Positions 9,615 through 18,521 of a stretch of 64,000 bases of DNA are shown here, one piece after another. Numbering within the stretch: the stretch's first letter is position 1; each line of letters starts with the position of its first letter. Below the pieces are notes generated by a model, which saw nothing but the letters and a program-made list of their open reading frames with translations, had not been told where the DNA came from and did no database searches. The DNA comes from Ga0077527 sp038316355 (GTDB lineage Bacteria > Pseudomonadota > Gammaproteobacteria > Burkholderiales > SG8-41), in NCBI GenBank assembly GCA_038316355.1, contig JBBQAO010000003.1:1-64000 (forward strand), given 5' to 3'. Both the position numbers and the translations under genes were made by a program.

Positions 9615-10832
9615 CTAGCGGTTACCGGCAGCCACCTGCAGGTAAAACACCCAGGCCAGACCTCCCAGCAGCGCCATGCCACCCATGCCGCAGGCCAGCA
9701 TCAGCGCGCTGTGCGACAGCAGCGGCGACACCAGACCGGCGGTGATGCCGGCGAACAGGCTGTGCGCAAAGCCCTGCAACGACGACGTCATGCCGCGCAA
9801 CTGCGGAAACAAATCCAGCGCGATCAGCGAGACGCTGGGCATTGCCAGTGCCATGCCGACGGTATAAATCATCACCGGCAGCACCGTCCATGGCAGCGAC
9901 GGCGGGAAAATAAGGCTGTACGAGATGTTGAAAACCACGGCACAGCACATGATCAGGTAGCCGACGAACACCGTGCGCCGCGGCGACAGGCGTTCGGCCA
10001 ATCGACCGGACAGGAATGCGCCGAACATCACGCCGGAGATGCCGGGCACGAACAACCAGGCAAAATCTTTTTCCGTCATGCGCAGCAGGTCGTAGATCAC
10101 CGCCGGCGCCGACACCACGTAGAGAAAAAACCCGGAAAAATTGAAGGCGATGGCAAGACACAGCAACACCAGTTTCGGGTCGCTGCCCAGACGCAGGTAA
10201 TTGCGCAGCAAGGGCCGCGCCTGAAACGGCTGCCGCGCCGCAGCGGGATGGGTTTCCGGCAGGCGACGCGCCGCGGCAACAAACAGCATCACGCCATAAA
10301 CCGCGAGAAACCAGAAAATGGTCCGCCAGCCGAACAGGTCCTGCAACCAGCCGCCGATTACCGGCGCAATCGCCGGTGCGACGCCGAAAATCATCGTCAC
10401 CAGCGACATCAGGCGCTGCGCTTCATGTCCGGAAAAACTGTCGCGGATGATCGCGCGCCCGACGATGATGCCGGCACCGGCGGCCAGTCCCTGCACTGCG
10501 CGCCAGAACAGCAATTGCGGCAGGCTCGTCGCCAGCGCGCAACCCACCGAAGTCAGGACATACACCGCGAGACTGACCAGGATCACCGGCCGGCGGCCGA
10601 AGGAATCGGACAGCGTGCCGTGAAACAGCGTCATCAGCGCCAGCGTGAACAGGTAGAGACTCAGTGTCTGCTGCATCTGCGCAGGCGTTGCCTGCAGGTC
10701 GGCACCGATAAACGGAAATGACGGCAGGTAGGTGTCGATGGTGAACGGGCCGATCATCGCCAGCGCGGCGAGAATGAGCGCCAGTGCCGGCACGGTGACC
10801 GGCGACGTAATGCGCGGTGCTTCTGTGTTCAT
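9615..10832 (-). CDS. Bcr/CflA-family MFS drug efflux transporter
   Basis: A 405-residue, 12-helix major facilitator of the Bcr/CflA type: TIDTYLPSFPFI in helix 1, the motif-A loop GTLSDSFGRRPV between helices 2 and 3, and GLAAGAGIIVGRAIIRD in helix 4. Members export drugs such as bicyclomycin or chloramphenicol, or small metabolites, from the cytoplasm using the proton gradient. Its ATG overlaps the stop of comM (ATGA), so it is translated from the same transcript although it has no obvious functional tie to ComM. Confidence 0.88.
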   Translation of the reverse strand: MNTEAPRITSPVTVPALALILAALAMIGPFTIDTYLPSFPFIGADLQATPAQMQQTLSLYLFTLALMTLFHGTLSDSFGRRPVILVSLAVYVLTSVGCALATSLPQLLFWRAVQGLAAGAGIIVGRAIIRDSFSGHEAQRLMSLVTMIFGVAPAIAPVIGGWLQDLFGWRTIFWFLAVYGVMLFVAAARRLPETHPAAARQPFQARPLLRNYLRLGSDPKLVLLCLAIAFNFSGFFLYVVSAPAVIYDLLRMTEKDFAWLFVPGISGVMFGAFLSGRLAERLSPRRTVFVGYLIMCCAVVFNISYSLIFPPSLPWTVLPVMIYTVGMALAMPSVSLIALDLFPQLRGMTSSLQGFAHSLFAGITAGLVSPLLSHSALMLACGMGGMALLGGLAWVFYLQVAAGNR

Positions 10833-12325
10833 GCACGATCCAGTCTGCGGTATTGAATGGCTTCGGCGATATGCGCCGCGGCGACCGCATCTGCACCAGC
10901 GAGATCGGCAATGGTCCGCGCCACTTTCAGAATGCGGTGATAGGCCCGTGCCGACAGGCCGAGGCGCACGATGGCCTGCTTGAGCAAAGTTTCACCCTGC
11001 GCATCCGGCGCGCAATGGCGTTCGATTTCGCGTGTCGCGAGCCGGGTATTGGGTTTTTGCTGCCGCGCCAGCGCGCGCTCGCGGGCCGCAGTGGTACGGG
11101 TACGCACCGTTGCTGAAGATTCACCGCCCGCATTGCGCGTCAGATCTTCCTGCGCCAGCACCGGCACTTCGATCTGCAGATCGATGCGATCGAGCAACGG
11201 TCCTGAAATGCGCGAACGATAACGCGCCACCTGGTCCGGCGTGCAGCGGCAACGCCCGTTGTAATGCCCGAGATAACCGCAGGGACAGGGATTCATCGCC
11301 GCCACCAGCTGGAACTGCGCGGGAAAATCCGCCTGCCGCGCGGCGCGCGACACGGTGATGCGTCCGGACTCCAGCGGTTCGCGCAGCACTTCGAGGACTC
11401 TGCGTTCGAACTCGGGCAACTCATCGAGGAACAACACGCCGTGCATGGCCAGCGAAATCTCGCCGGGTCGCGGATTGCTGCCACCACCGACCAGCGCTAC
11501 CGCGGACGCGGTGTGGTGCGGTGCGCGATAGGGCCGGCGTTTCCAGTTGACCACATCAAAACCATTGCTGCCCACGGATTGAATGGCAGCGGACTCCACG
11601 GCTTCCTGCTGGGTCATCGGCGGCAGAATGCCGGGCAGGCGCTGCGCGAGCATGGTCTTGCCGGTGCCGGGCGGTCCGACCATCAACAGGCTGTGGCCGC
11701 CGGCTGCGGCAATTTCCAGCGCGCGCCGGGCGTAATTCTGGCCTTTGACGTCGAGCAGATCCGGATGCTGATACTCGCCGGAAAAATCAGCCGGCGTTGC
11801 GCGCGGCAGCACCGCCCGCCCGGCCAGATGTGCGCAGACCTCGCCCAGTGAACCGGCGGCATGGATCACCGCCTGCTCCGCCAGCGCCGCTTCCGCAGCA
11901 TTCACCGTCGGCAGCACAAAGGCCCGGCCGTCGCGGGCCACTGCCAGCGCCATCGCCAATGCGCCGCGCACCGGACGCAACTCTCCGGTCAGCGCCAGTT
12001 CACCGGCGAATTCATAATCACGCAGGCCGCGTTCCGGTATCTGTCCTGAGGCGGCGTGTATGCCCAGCGCGATCGCCAGATCGAAGCGACCCGACTCCTT
12101 GGGCAGGTCGGCAGGTGCCAGATTGACGGTAATGCGTCGCATTGGAAAATCAAACTGGGCATTTTGCAGCGCCGCGCGCACACGATCCTTGGCTTCCTTC
12201 ACCTCGGCTTCGGGCAATCCGACGATGGTGAAGCTCGGCAGTCCGTTGGCGAGATGGGCCTCCACCGTTACCAGCGGGGCATCCATGCCCGACAGGGCGC
12301 GGCTGTAGAGGACGGCCAGGGACAC
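10829..12325 (-). CDS. comM: YifB/ComM-family Mg-chelatase-like AAA+ ATPase
   Basis: A 498-residue protein. An N-terminal ChlI-like domain (GLPSFTIVGLPEAEVKEAKDR) is followed by the AAA+ core with Walker A GPPGTGKT, Walker B GVLFLDELPEF and a C-terminal Mg-chelatase lid containing a cysteine cluster (MNPCPCGYLGHYNGRCRC). In naturally transformable bacteria ComM is a hexameric helicase that drives branch migration during integration of transforming DNA; it is also common in bacteria of unknown competence. It starts with GTG at 12325, the conserved SLAVLYSRAL start of the family. It lies downstream of ubiK and overlaps the transporter gene. Confidence 0.93.
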   Translation of the reverse strand: MSLAVLYSRALSGMDAPLVTVEAHLANGLPSFTIVGLPEAEVKEAKDRVRAALQNAQFDFPMRRITVNLAPADLPKESGRFDLAIALGIHAASGQIPERGLRDYEFAGELALTGELRPVRGALAMALAVARDGRAFVLPTVNAAEAALAEQAVIHAAGSLGEVCAHLAGRAVLPRATPADFSGEYQHPDLLDVKGQNYARRALEIAAAGGHSLLMVGPPGTGKTMLAQRLPGILPPMTQQEAVESAAIQSVGSNGFDVVNWKRRPYRAPHHTASAVALVGGGSNPRPGEISLAMHGVLFLDELPEFERRVLEVLREPLESGRITVSRAARQADFPAQFQLVAAMNPCPCGYLGHYNGRCRCTPDQVARYRSRISGPLLDRIDLQIEVPVLAQEDLTRNAGGESSATVRTRTTAARERALARQQKPNTRLATREIERHCAPDAQGETLLKQAIVRLGLSARAYHRILKVARTIADLAGADAVAAAHIAEAIQYRRLDRA

Positions 12326-12429
12326 TTGGGATCAGCGCATTATTAAAGGTAGGAATTGATACAACGGCTGCCACCGGGCAATGGCTGACCGCGATCTGGC
12401 GGGGCGCCATGACCGGCGGGGCTTAAAAA

Positions 12430-12681
12430 TCAGCGTGGCGCCGGTGTCCGGGCAGTGTCGGCTTCCAGCGCCGCCACCTTTTTTTCGAGTTCGGCGAGCT
12501 TTGCCCGTGTCCGCAGCAGGACTTCGCGCTGCACATCGAACTCCTCGCGCGTCACCAGATCGAGCCGGCTGAACATGCCGGCGAGCAGCGCGCGCAGGTT
12601 TTTTTCGATGTCAGCAGCCGGCCCCTGTGCCAGCACGGTTTTCACTTTTTCGTTGATTTCATCGAGCAGTTTCGGGTTCAT
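12430..12681 (-). CDS. ubiK: UbiK-type accessory factor (BMFP family)
   Basis: An 83-residue protein of the BMFP/DUF526 family: MNPKLLDEINEKVKTVL, FSRLDLVTREEFDVQREVLLRTR and a C-terminal coiled coil LAELEKKVAALEA. UbiK binds lipids and the UbiJ scaffold and supports aerobic ubiquinone biosynthesis. ATG 12681 is the conserved family start; a longer frame up to 12756 has no support. It sits about 100 bp upstream of comM on the same strand, a frequent proteobacterial arrangement. Confidence 0.88.
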   Translation of the reverse strand: MNPKLLDEINEKVKTVLAQGPAADIEKNLRALLAGMFSRLDLVTREEFDVQREVLLRTRAKLAELEKKVAALEADTARTPAPR

Positions 12682-12783
12682 GCAAGCCTCGTTTAGCCCC
12701 GTTGGCATGGTGCCTGTGAGTTTAACAAGCATTACCGCGCACGGCCCGGAATCCACGATGCACGCATCACGCTGGGGCAGTCA

Positions 12784-12831
12784 TGCCGCGCTATGGTGCG
12801 AAGGCAGACAACGACGCACCATAACGGTGCA
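12784..12831 (+). promoter_or_regulatory. Two NtrC-like enhancer sites upstream of the torF-glnK-amtB operon
   Basis: The dyad CGCACC-ATAAC-GGTGCA at 12815-12831 differs by one base from the NtrC consensus TGCACC-N5-GGTGCA. A weaker copy, TGCCGC-GCTAT-GGTGCG, lies at 12784-12800. Their centres are 31 bp apart, three helical turns, as expected for paired NtrC dimers. The stronger one is centred about 95 bp upstream of the predicted transcription start of the sigma54 promoter. Confidence 0.65.
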
Positions 12832-12863
12832 ATGACGCCGGGATGACAAACCAAAAAGTTTTA

Positions 12864-12877
12864 TAACTAATTGTTTT
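12864..12877 (-). promoter_or_regulatory. IHF-like AT-rich site between enhancer and sigma54 promoter
   Basis: On the minus strand this reads AAAACAATTAGTTA, one base from the IHF consensus WATCAANNNNTTR. It lies between the NtrC-like dyads and the sigma54 promoter, exactly where IHF bends DNA in enhancer-dependent promoters. The same 14-mer recurs in several other spacers of this window. Confidence 0.5.
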
Positions 12878-12892
12878 TAAACATATTTATAT

Positions 12893-12909
12893 CTGGCACG
12901 GTACCTGCT
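12893..12909 (+). promoter_or_regulatory. Sigma54 (RpoN) promoter of the torF-glnK-amtB operon
   Basis: CTGGCACGGTACCTGCT matches YTGGCACGRNNNTTGCW with a single mismatch (the first base of the -12 TTGC). The invariant GG (12895-12896) and GC (12907-12908) are 12 bp apart as required. It points at the porin ATG at 12967. Confidence 0.75.
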
Positions 12910-12966
12910 GAATGTCCGTCGCAGTTTTATTGCACATGTGACTACACACTAACGAAAGGGAAAATC

Positions 12967-13743
12967 ATGTTTAAGAAGACCATCATTGCCGGACTCGTTG
13001 CCAGCGCTTTCGTCCCCGCGTTTGCAACCGCCGCCGATTCGCCGCACACGCTGACCGGCAACATCGGCATTTACAGCCAGTACATTTTCCGCGGCCTCGC
13101 CCAAACCGACACCGACCCGGCGCTGCAGGGCGGCTTCGATTACAGCCACTCCAGCGGCTTCTACGCCGGCACCTGGATGTCAAACGTCAGCTGGCTGCGT
13201 GATTTCGGCGCCTACAACGGTGGCGGCAGCCTGGAGATGGACTTCTACGGCGGCTACAAAGGTTCTGTTGGCGACTTCGGTTACGACGTCGGCCTGCTGC
13301 AGTACTACTACCCGGGTTCTGTGACTCCCGGCTTCGTAAAAGCCGACACGCTGGAGCTCTACGGCGCCCTGTCGTGGAAATGGATCTCCGCGAAGTACTC
13401 CTACAGCCTCGACAACAAAACCTTCGGTGTCACCGACAGTCGTGGCACCTGGTATCTGGACCTGACCGCCACTGTGCCGGTCACCGACAAATTCTCGCTC
13501 TTCGCCCACTACGGCAAGCAGAAGTTTGAAGGCAGCACAGCCGCTGGTGTATCCAACGACTCGAACGCTTCCTATGAAGATTACAAGATTGGCGCCAGCT
13601 ACACACTACCCAAAGACTTCACCCTGGGCGCCTACTACACCGATACCAGCATGACCGCAACCCAGCAGGCTTTCTACACCACGGCCGCGGGTCGCCATAT
13701 CGGCAAGGATGCCTTCACGGTCTACCTGTCGAAATCTTTCTAA
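12967..13743 (+). CDS. TorF-family putative outer-membrane porin
   Basis: A 258-residue protein with a signal peptide (MFKKTIIAGLVASAFVPAFA, cleavage after ATA) and alternating beta-strand sequence rich in Tyr, Gly and aromatic residues, ending in the outer-membrane C-terminal signature VYLSKSF. This is the TIGR02001 (TorF) family of small putative porins, often encoded next to glnK-amtB in betaproteobacteria. ATG 12967 follows the GAAAGGG ribosome binding site; an upstream in-frame extension is unlikely. It is the first gene of a nitrogen-stress operon, so it probably admits ammonium or another small nitrogen source, which is inference from context. Confidence 0.85.
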   Translation: MFKKTIIAGLVASAFVPAFATAADSPHTLTGNIGIYSQYIFRGLAQTDTDPALQGGFDYSHSSGFYAGTWMSNVSWLRDFGAYNGGGSLEMDFYGGYKGSVGDFGYDVGLLQYYYPGSVTPGFVKADTLELYGALSWKWISAKYSYSLDNKTFGVTDSRGTWYLDLTATVPVTDKFSLFAHYGKQKFEGSTAAGVSNDSNASYEDYKIGASYTLPKDFTLGAYYTDTSMTATQQAFYTTAAGRHIGKDAFTVYLSKSF

Positions 13744-13769
13744 TCGCCTAGTCTGACTGCAGCAAAAAC

Positions 13770-13795
13770 GGGAGCCAGGCTTTAACCTGGCTCCC
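13770..13795 (+). promoter_or_regulatory. Perfect hairpin between the porin gene and glnK
   Basis: GGGAGCCAGG (13770-13779) and CCTGGCTCCC (13786-13795) form a perfect 10-bp stem with a 6-nt loop and no T-tract. Within one operon this looks like a processing or 3'-end-stabilising hairpin that would allow more porin than GlnK/AmtB protein to be made. Confidence 0.6.
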
Positions 13796-13813
13796 ACCAA
13801 CCGGGGACATGAC

Positions 13814-14152
13814 ATGAAACTCGTTACGGCAATCATCAAGCCGTTCAAGCTCGACGAAGTACGGGAGGCGCTGTCCGCCATCGGCGTGACCGGCATCACC
13901 GTGACTGAGGTCAAGGGCTTCGGACGGCAAAAAGGGCATACGGAACTCTACCGCGGCGCTGAATACGTGGTTGATTTCCTGCCGAAGATCAAAGTCGAGG
14001 CTGCGATCAAGAGCGATCTGCTCGAGCAGGTGATCGAAGCCATCGAAAAATCCGCGAACACCGGCAAGATCGGCGACGGCAAGATATTCGTCTCCGAACT
14101 CGAGCAGGTGATCCGCATCCGTACCGGTGAAACCGGCGCGGACGCCCTTTGA
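13814..14152 (+). CDS. glnK: P-II nitrogen regulatory protein
   Basis: A 112-residue P-II protein of canonical length. The T-loop (GFGRQKGHTELYRGAEYVVDFLPK) carries the uridylylation site Tyr51, and the nucleotide-binding B loop reads NTGKIGDGKIFV. P-II proteins sense 2-oxoglutarate, ATP/ADP and glutamine. GlnK plugs the AmtB channel when nitrogen is plentiful. Placement directly before amtB (12-nt gap) and behind a sigma54/NtrC promoter identifies it as GlnK rather than GlnB. Confidence 0.95.
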   Translation: MKLVTAIIKPFKLDEVREALSAIGVTGITVTEVKGFGRQKGHTELYRGAEYVVDFLPKIKVEAAIKSDLLEQVIEAIEKSANTGKIGDGKIFVSELEQVIRIRTGETGADAL

Positions 14153-14164
14153 TTGGAGAACAAG

Positions 14165-15652
14165 ATGAAAAAACTATTCGCAGTTCTGGCACTGTTCGGT
14201 GCTCTGGGCTTTGCAGGGGCTCCGGCTATTGCGCAGGACAAACCCGCTGAAGCACCGGCGGCAACGGCACCTGCTGCCGCTCCGGCAACAGCCCCCGCGG
14301 CTGCGGCCCCTGCCGCCGCTCCGGCAGCAGCTGCTCCGGCTCCTGTCCCCAACAAGGGCGACACTGCCTGGATGATGATGGCCACCATCCTGGTGATCCT
14401 GATGACTGTTCCCGGACTCGCGCTGTTTTACGGCGGTATGGTCCGCGCCAAGAACACCCTGTCGGTACTGATGCAGGTCTACATCGTGTTCTCGATGTGC
14501 GTGGTGCTGTGGGCCATTTACGGTTACACCGTGGCTTTCGGCGGCGCAGGCACCTTCTGGGGCAATTTTGACAAACTCTTCCTGTCCGGCGTCACCCCCG
14601 ATTCAGTGGGTGCCACTTTCAGCAAGGGCGTCGTCATCCCGGAATTCGCATTCATCGCCTTCCAGGCGACGTTTGCGGGCATTACCCCGGCGCTGATCGT
14701 CGGCGCCTTTGCCGAGCGGATGAAGTTCTCCGCAGTGCTGCTGTTCGTCGTACTCTGGTTCACCTTCGCCTACCTGCCGATGGCACACATGGTCTGGTAC
14801 TGGGACGGCCCGGACGCAATCACCGATGCAGCCTCGCTGGATAAAGTGGTCGCCGGTGCCGGTTTCCTGTGGGCCAAGGGTGCGCTGGACTTCGCCGGCG
14901 GCACGGTGGTGCACATCAATGCCGGTATCGCCGGTCTGGTGGGTGCCTACCTGGTCGGGAAACGCGTAGGCTATGGCAAAGAAGCGATGTCGCCGCATAG
15001 CCTGACGCTGACCATGGTCGGTGCCGCGCTGCTGTGGGTGGGCTGGTTCGGCTTCAATGCCGGCTCCAACCTCGAAGCGACTGGTCTGGCCACGCTGGCT
15101 GTGGTCAACACGCTGCTGGCAACCTCAGCTGCCACGATGTCGTGGATGATCTTCGAGTGGATGCTCAAGGGCAAACCCTCGATGCTCGGCGCAGCCTCCG
15201 GCTCCATTGCCGGTCTGGTTGCCATCACCCCGGCCTGCGGCTTCGTCGGACCGATGGGCGGCATCATCATCGGCTTGCTCGCCGGCGTAATCTGCCTGTG
15301 GGGTGTCAACGGCCTGAAACGCATGCTGGGCGCGGATGATGCACTTGACGTGTTCGGCGTACATGCGGTCGGCGGCATCCTCGGCTCCATCCTCACCGGC
15401 GTGTTCGTTTCGCCGGCGCTGGGCGGCACGGGTGTCTATGACTACGTGGCCAACAAGGTTGCGGACTTCGACATGACCACCCAGGTCATCAGCCAGCTGT
15501 GGGGCGTGGGCACGGCCATCCTCTGGTCAGGCATCGTGGCCCTGGTCGCTTTCAAGATCGTCGACATGATCGTCGGACTGCGCGTATCCGAAGAGGTCGA
15601 GCGCGAAGGTCTGGACATCAACGAACATGGCGAGAAGGCCTACCACATGTAA
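14165..15652 (+). CDS. amtB: Ammonium transporter
   Basis: A 495-residue Amt protein: signal peptide (KLFAVLALFGALGFAGAPAIA), an unusual Ala/Pro-rich linker of about 45 residues, then the Amt core beginning GDTAWMMMATILVILMTVPGLALFYGGMVRAKN. The pore twin-His residues lie in VVHINAGIAGLVGA and FGVHAVGGILG. It conducts ammonium across the inner membrane and is inhibited by GlnK. ATG 14165 has the GGAGAA site immediately upstream, so the TTG at 14153 is rejected. The Ala/Pro linker would sit in the periplasm before helix 1. Confidence 0.95.
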   Translation: MKKLFAVLALFGALGFAGAPAIAQDKPAEAPAATAPAAAPATAPAAAAPAAAPAAAAPAPVPNKGDTAWMMMATILVILMTVPGLALFYGGMVRAKNTLSVLMQVYIVFSMCVVLWAIYGYTVAFGGAGTFWGNFDKLFLSGVTPDSVGATFSKGVVIPEFAFIAFQATFAGITPALIVGAFAERMKFSAVLLFVVLWFTFAYLPMAHMVWYWDGPDAITDAASLDKVVAGAGFLWAKGALDFAGGTVVHINAGIAGLVGAYLVGKRVGYGKEAMSPHSLTLTMVGAALLWVGWFGFNAGSNLEATGLATLAVVNTLLATSAATMSWMIFEWMLKGKPSMLGAASGSIAGLVAITPACGFVGPMGGIIIGLLAGVICLWGVNGLKRMLGADDALDVFGVHAVGGILGSILTGVFVSPALGGTGVYDYVANKVADFDMTTQVISQLWGVGTAILWSGIVALVAFKIVDMIVGLRVSEEVEREGLDINEHGEKAYHM

Positions 15653-15682
15653 TTCCCTCATCAGGATAATCTCCCTGAGTTT

Positions 15683-15709
15683 GCGGGCGCTTCGGCGCCC
15701 GCTTTTTTT
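15683..15709 (+). terminator. Rho-independent terminator after amtB
   Basis: GCGGGCGC and GCGCCCGC form an 8-bp stem around a TTCG tetraloop, followed by seven T. It lies 30 bp after the amtB stop and closes the nitrogen operon. Confidence 0.92.
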
Positions 15710-15762
15710 GGCCTGGGTGCCCGACCGGGACCGCCGGGCGAATCAGCTACAATCTCCCGACT

Positions 15763-17067
15763 ATGACCGTCCCCCGCCTGACTACCGCGCTCACCGGCCC
15801 TTTGCAGGAACTCGAGAGCCATATCCTCAAGTCGACCTCCGGCATCGAACACTGGCTGCGTGGCCAGTGGCAGGATCACGCCGCGCCGTTCTATGCGTCA
15901 GTGGACCTGCGCAACGCCGGCTTCAAGCTGGCCCCCGTCGACACCAATCTGTTCCCCGGGGGCTTCAACAACCTGAACCCGGATTTCCATCCGCTGTGTG
16001 TGCAGGCGGCAATGTCGGCCATCGAAAAAGCCTGCCCTGACGCCCGCGGCATCGTGCTGGTCCCGGAAAACCACACCCGCAACCAGTTTTACCTGCAGAA
16101 CGTGGAAAAACTCGCGACGATCCTGCGCCACGCTGGCGTGGAAGTGCGCGTCGGCAGCCTGCTGCCGGAAATCACCGCCGCTTCCGACCTTGAACTGCCT
16201 AACGGCACGACGCTGCGGCTGGAACCGCTGCGGCGGGTAGGCAACCGCCTGCAGGTCGGCGACTTCGACCCCTGCGTGGTGCTGCTCAACAACGACCTTT
16301 CCGGTGGTGTGCCAACAATTCTGCAAGGACTCGAACAAACTGTCCTGCCGCCGGCGCATGCCGGCTGGGCGACCCGCCGCAAGTCAACCCACTTTGCCGC
16401 ATACGACGACGTGACCCGCGATTTCGCCAAGCTGATCGGCATCGACCCCTGGGTGATCAATCCGTTTTTCGAAAAATGCGGCAAGATCAACTTCCGCGAA
16501 CGGGTGGGTGAGGAATGCCTGGAAGGTTACGTCTCGGAAATTCTTGGCGATATCCGTAAAAAATATGCGGAATACGGCATCACCGAGGACCCGTTCGTCA
16601 TCGTCAAAGCCGACGCCGGCACTTACGGCATGGGCATCATGACCGTTAAGGATCCGTCCGAGGTCAAAGGGCTCAACCGCAAGCAGCGCAACAAAATGGC
16701 CGTAGTCAAGGAAGGCCTCAAAGTGCACGATGTGATCGTGCAGGAGGGCGTCTACTCCTTCGAAACCGTCGGTGAGTCCGTCGCCGAACCCGTGGTCTAC
16801 ATGATCGACCATTTTGTCGTCGGCGGCTTCTACCGCGTGCACACCGAACGCGGCAAGGACCAGAACCTCAACGCACCGGGCATGCACTTCGCGCCGCTGG
16901 CTTTTGCCGAACCCTGCTCGTCGCCGAATCCGAACGATCCGGGCTGCCCGCCCAACCGTTTCTACTCCTACGGCGTCATTGCGCGACTGGCGCTGCTCGC
17001 GGCCTCTCTCGAAATCGAGCGCACGGAACCCGCTGCAGAACCGGCACTGCTGCGCGCAGCAACATGA
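15763..17067 (+). CDS. gshA: Glutamate-cysteine ligase (proteobacterial ATP-grasp-like type)
   Basis: A 434-residue protein matching the TIGR02049-type GshA of beta- and some gammaproteobacteria, which makes gamma-glutamylcysteine from glutamate, cysteine and ATP. Recognisable blocks are FYASVDLRNAGFKLAPVD, NLFPGGFNNL, DPFVIVKADAGTYGMGIM and MIDHFVVGGFYRVH. The last codons overlap the gshB start (ATGA), so the two glutathione enzymes are translationally coupled. Confidence 0.92.
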   Translation: MTVPRLTTALTGPLQELESHILKSTSGIEHWLRGQWQDHAAPFYASVDLRNAGFKLAPVDTNLFPGGFNNLNPDFHPLCVQAAMSAIEKACPDARGIVLVPENHTRNQFYLQNVEKLATILRHAGVEVRVGSLLPEITAASDLELPNGTTLRLEPLRRVGNRLQVGDFDPCVVLLNNDLSGGVPTILQGLEQTVLPPAHAGWATRRKSTHFAAYDDVTRDFAKLIGIDPWVINPFFEKCGKINFRERVGEECLEGYVSEILGDIRKKYAEYGITEDPFVIVKADAGTYGMGIMTVKDPSEVKGLNRKQRNKMAVVKEGLKVHDVIVQEGVYSFETVGESVAEPVVYMIDHFVVGGFYRVHTERGKDQNLNAPGMHFAPLAFAEPCSSPNPNDPGCPPNRFYSYGVIARLALLAASLEIERTEPAAEPALLRAAT

Positions 17068-18002
17068 AGCTCGCTTTCATCGTCGATCCGCTCGACGAGT
17101 TCAAGCTGGAAAAAGACACCACCTACGCCATCATGCGCGAGGCCGCAGCGCAGGGCCATGTTTTGTATGCGCTGCAGCAGGACGACCTCGCCTGGCACAA
17201 ACAGAGCGTCACCGGCAACGCCGCCCGCCTGCACCTGACCGGCGAAACACCCGGCTGGTACCGCCTGGATCCCCCGAGCGAGACGCCATTGGAACAGTTC
17301 GATGCGGTGCTGATGCGCAAGGATCCGCCGTTCGACATGGAGTACGTCTACAGCACCTACCTGCTCGAAATCGCCGAGCGCCGCGGCGCGCGCGTATTCA
17401 ACCGCCCGCAGGCGATCCGCGATTACAACGAAAAAATGGCCATCGCGCGCTTTGCCGAATTTACCGCGCCGACACTGGTCACGCGACGCACGGAACTGCT
17501 GCACGGCTTTTTGCGCGAACACAGTGACATCATCCTCAAGCCGCTGGACGGCATGGGCGGCTCCTCGGTGTTCCGGGTGCGCCGCGACGATCCCAACCTC
17601 AACGTCATCATCGAAACGCTGACCAGCGACGGCGCACGCACGATCATGGCCCAGCGCTACATTCCCGAAATCAGCAACGGCGACAAACGTGTGCTGGTGA
17701 TCGGCGGCGAACCGGTGCCGTATTGCCTGGCCCGAATTCCGAAAGCCGGCGAGACCCGCGGCAACCTGGCGGCCGGGGGCACCGGGGTCGCACGCGAACT
17801 GACGGCGCGGGACCGCCTCATTGCCGAAACCCTGGGACCGCAGCTGGCCGCGGCTGGATTGCTGCTCGTCGGCCTCGATGTGATCGGCGACTACCTGACC
17901 GAGGTCAATGTCACCAGCCCCACCTGTTTTCAGGAAATCACTCAACAGACCGGCTTTAGTGCCGCCGCCATGTTATTGAATAAATTGGAAAAATTGATTT
18001 AG
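17064..18002 (+). CDS. gshB: Glutathione synthetase
   Basis: A 312-residue ATP-grasp enzyme that joins gamma-glutamylcysteine and glycine. It shows the N-terminal substrate domain (MKLAFIVDPLDEFKLEKDTTYAIMREA), the ATP-grasp motif HSDIILKPLDGMGGSSVFRV and the metal-binding DVIGDYLTEVNVTSPTCFQEI. It overlaps gshA by four bases. The downstream EIIA gene follows after about 95 bp on the same strand. Confidence 0.96.
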   Translation: MKLAFIVDPLDEFKLEKDTTYAIMREAAAQGHVLYALQQDDLAWHKQSVTGNAARLHLTGETPGWYRLDPPSETPLEQFDAVLMRKDPPFDMEYVYSTYLLEIAERRGARVFNRPQAIRDYNEKMAIARFAEFTAPTLVTRRTELLHGFLREHSDIILKPLDGMGGSSVFRVRRDDPNLNVIIETLTSDGARTIMAQRYIPEISNGDKRVLVIGGEPVPYCLARIPKAGETRGNLAAGGTGVARELTARDRLIAETLGPQLAAAGLLLVGLDVIGDYLTEVNVTSPTCFQEITQQTGFSAAAMLLNKLEKLI

Positions 18003-18098
18003 TTTCAAGCCATGGCTTTTTGCGCAACATCGCATGTTGCAGCGCAAGAACAGGGCGCGTAGAGTATGGCGCTTTCGTGACAGGAACCCGGTAAATCA

Positions 18099-18521
18099 AT
18101 GATCGGCATACTGATTATCAGCCACGGCACCTTGGGCGAAAGCCTGATCCACTGTGCCAGCCACATGCTCAACAAACGACCGGCACGGCTGCGCCAGATT
18201 GGCGTCGCCGCCGAGGATGACCCGGTGCTGCTGGTGCCGCAGGCGCGCAAAATGGTCAAGGAACTCGATGAAGGCGACGGCGTGCTGGTGCTGACCGACA
18301 TGTATGGCGGCTCGCCGTCCAACATCGCGGCAAAACTGGTGATCCCGGGCAAGGTGGAAGCCGTTGCCGGCGTCAACCTGCCGATGCTGGTGCGCGCCCT
18401 GACCTATCGCGACAAGTCGCTGGCCATCATGATGACCAAGGCCATCAGCGGCGGTTGCGAAGGCGTGCTGCGAGTACCTCCGATCTTTGTCGCGCTTCAC
18501 AATGTTGCAACAGGAAGCTGA
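18099..18521 (+). CDS. PTS EIIA component, mannose-family type
   Basis: A 140-residue EIIA-Man-like protein with the phosphorylated His9 in MIGILIISHGTLGESL and the DMYGGSPSNIAA core. No EIIB or EIIC gene accompanies it. With HPr and EI downstream it forms the regulatory phosphorelay typical of betaproteobacteria that does not transport a sugar itself. It overlaps ptsH by 20 bp. Confidence 0.9.
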   Translation: MIGILIISHGTLGESLIHCASHMLNKRPARLRQIGVAAEDDPVLLVPQARKMVKELDEGDGVLVLTDMYGGSPSNIAAKLVIPGKVEAVAGVNLPMLVRALTYRDKSLAIMMTKAISGGCEGVLRVPPIFVALHNVATGS

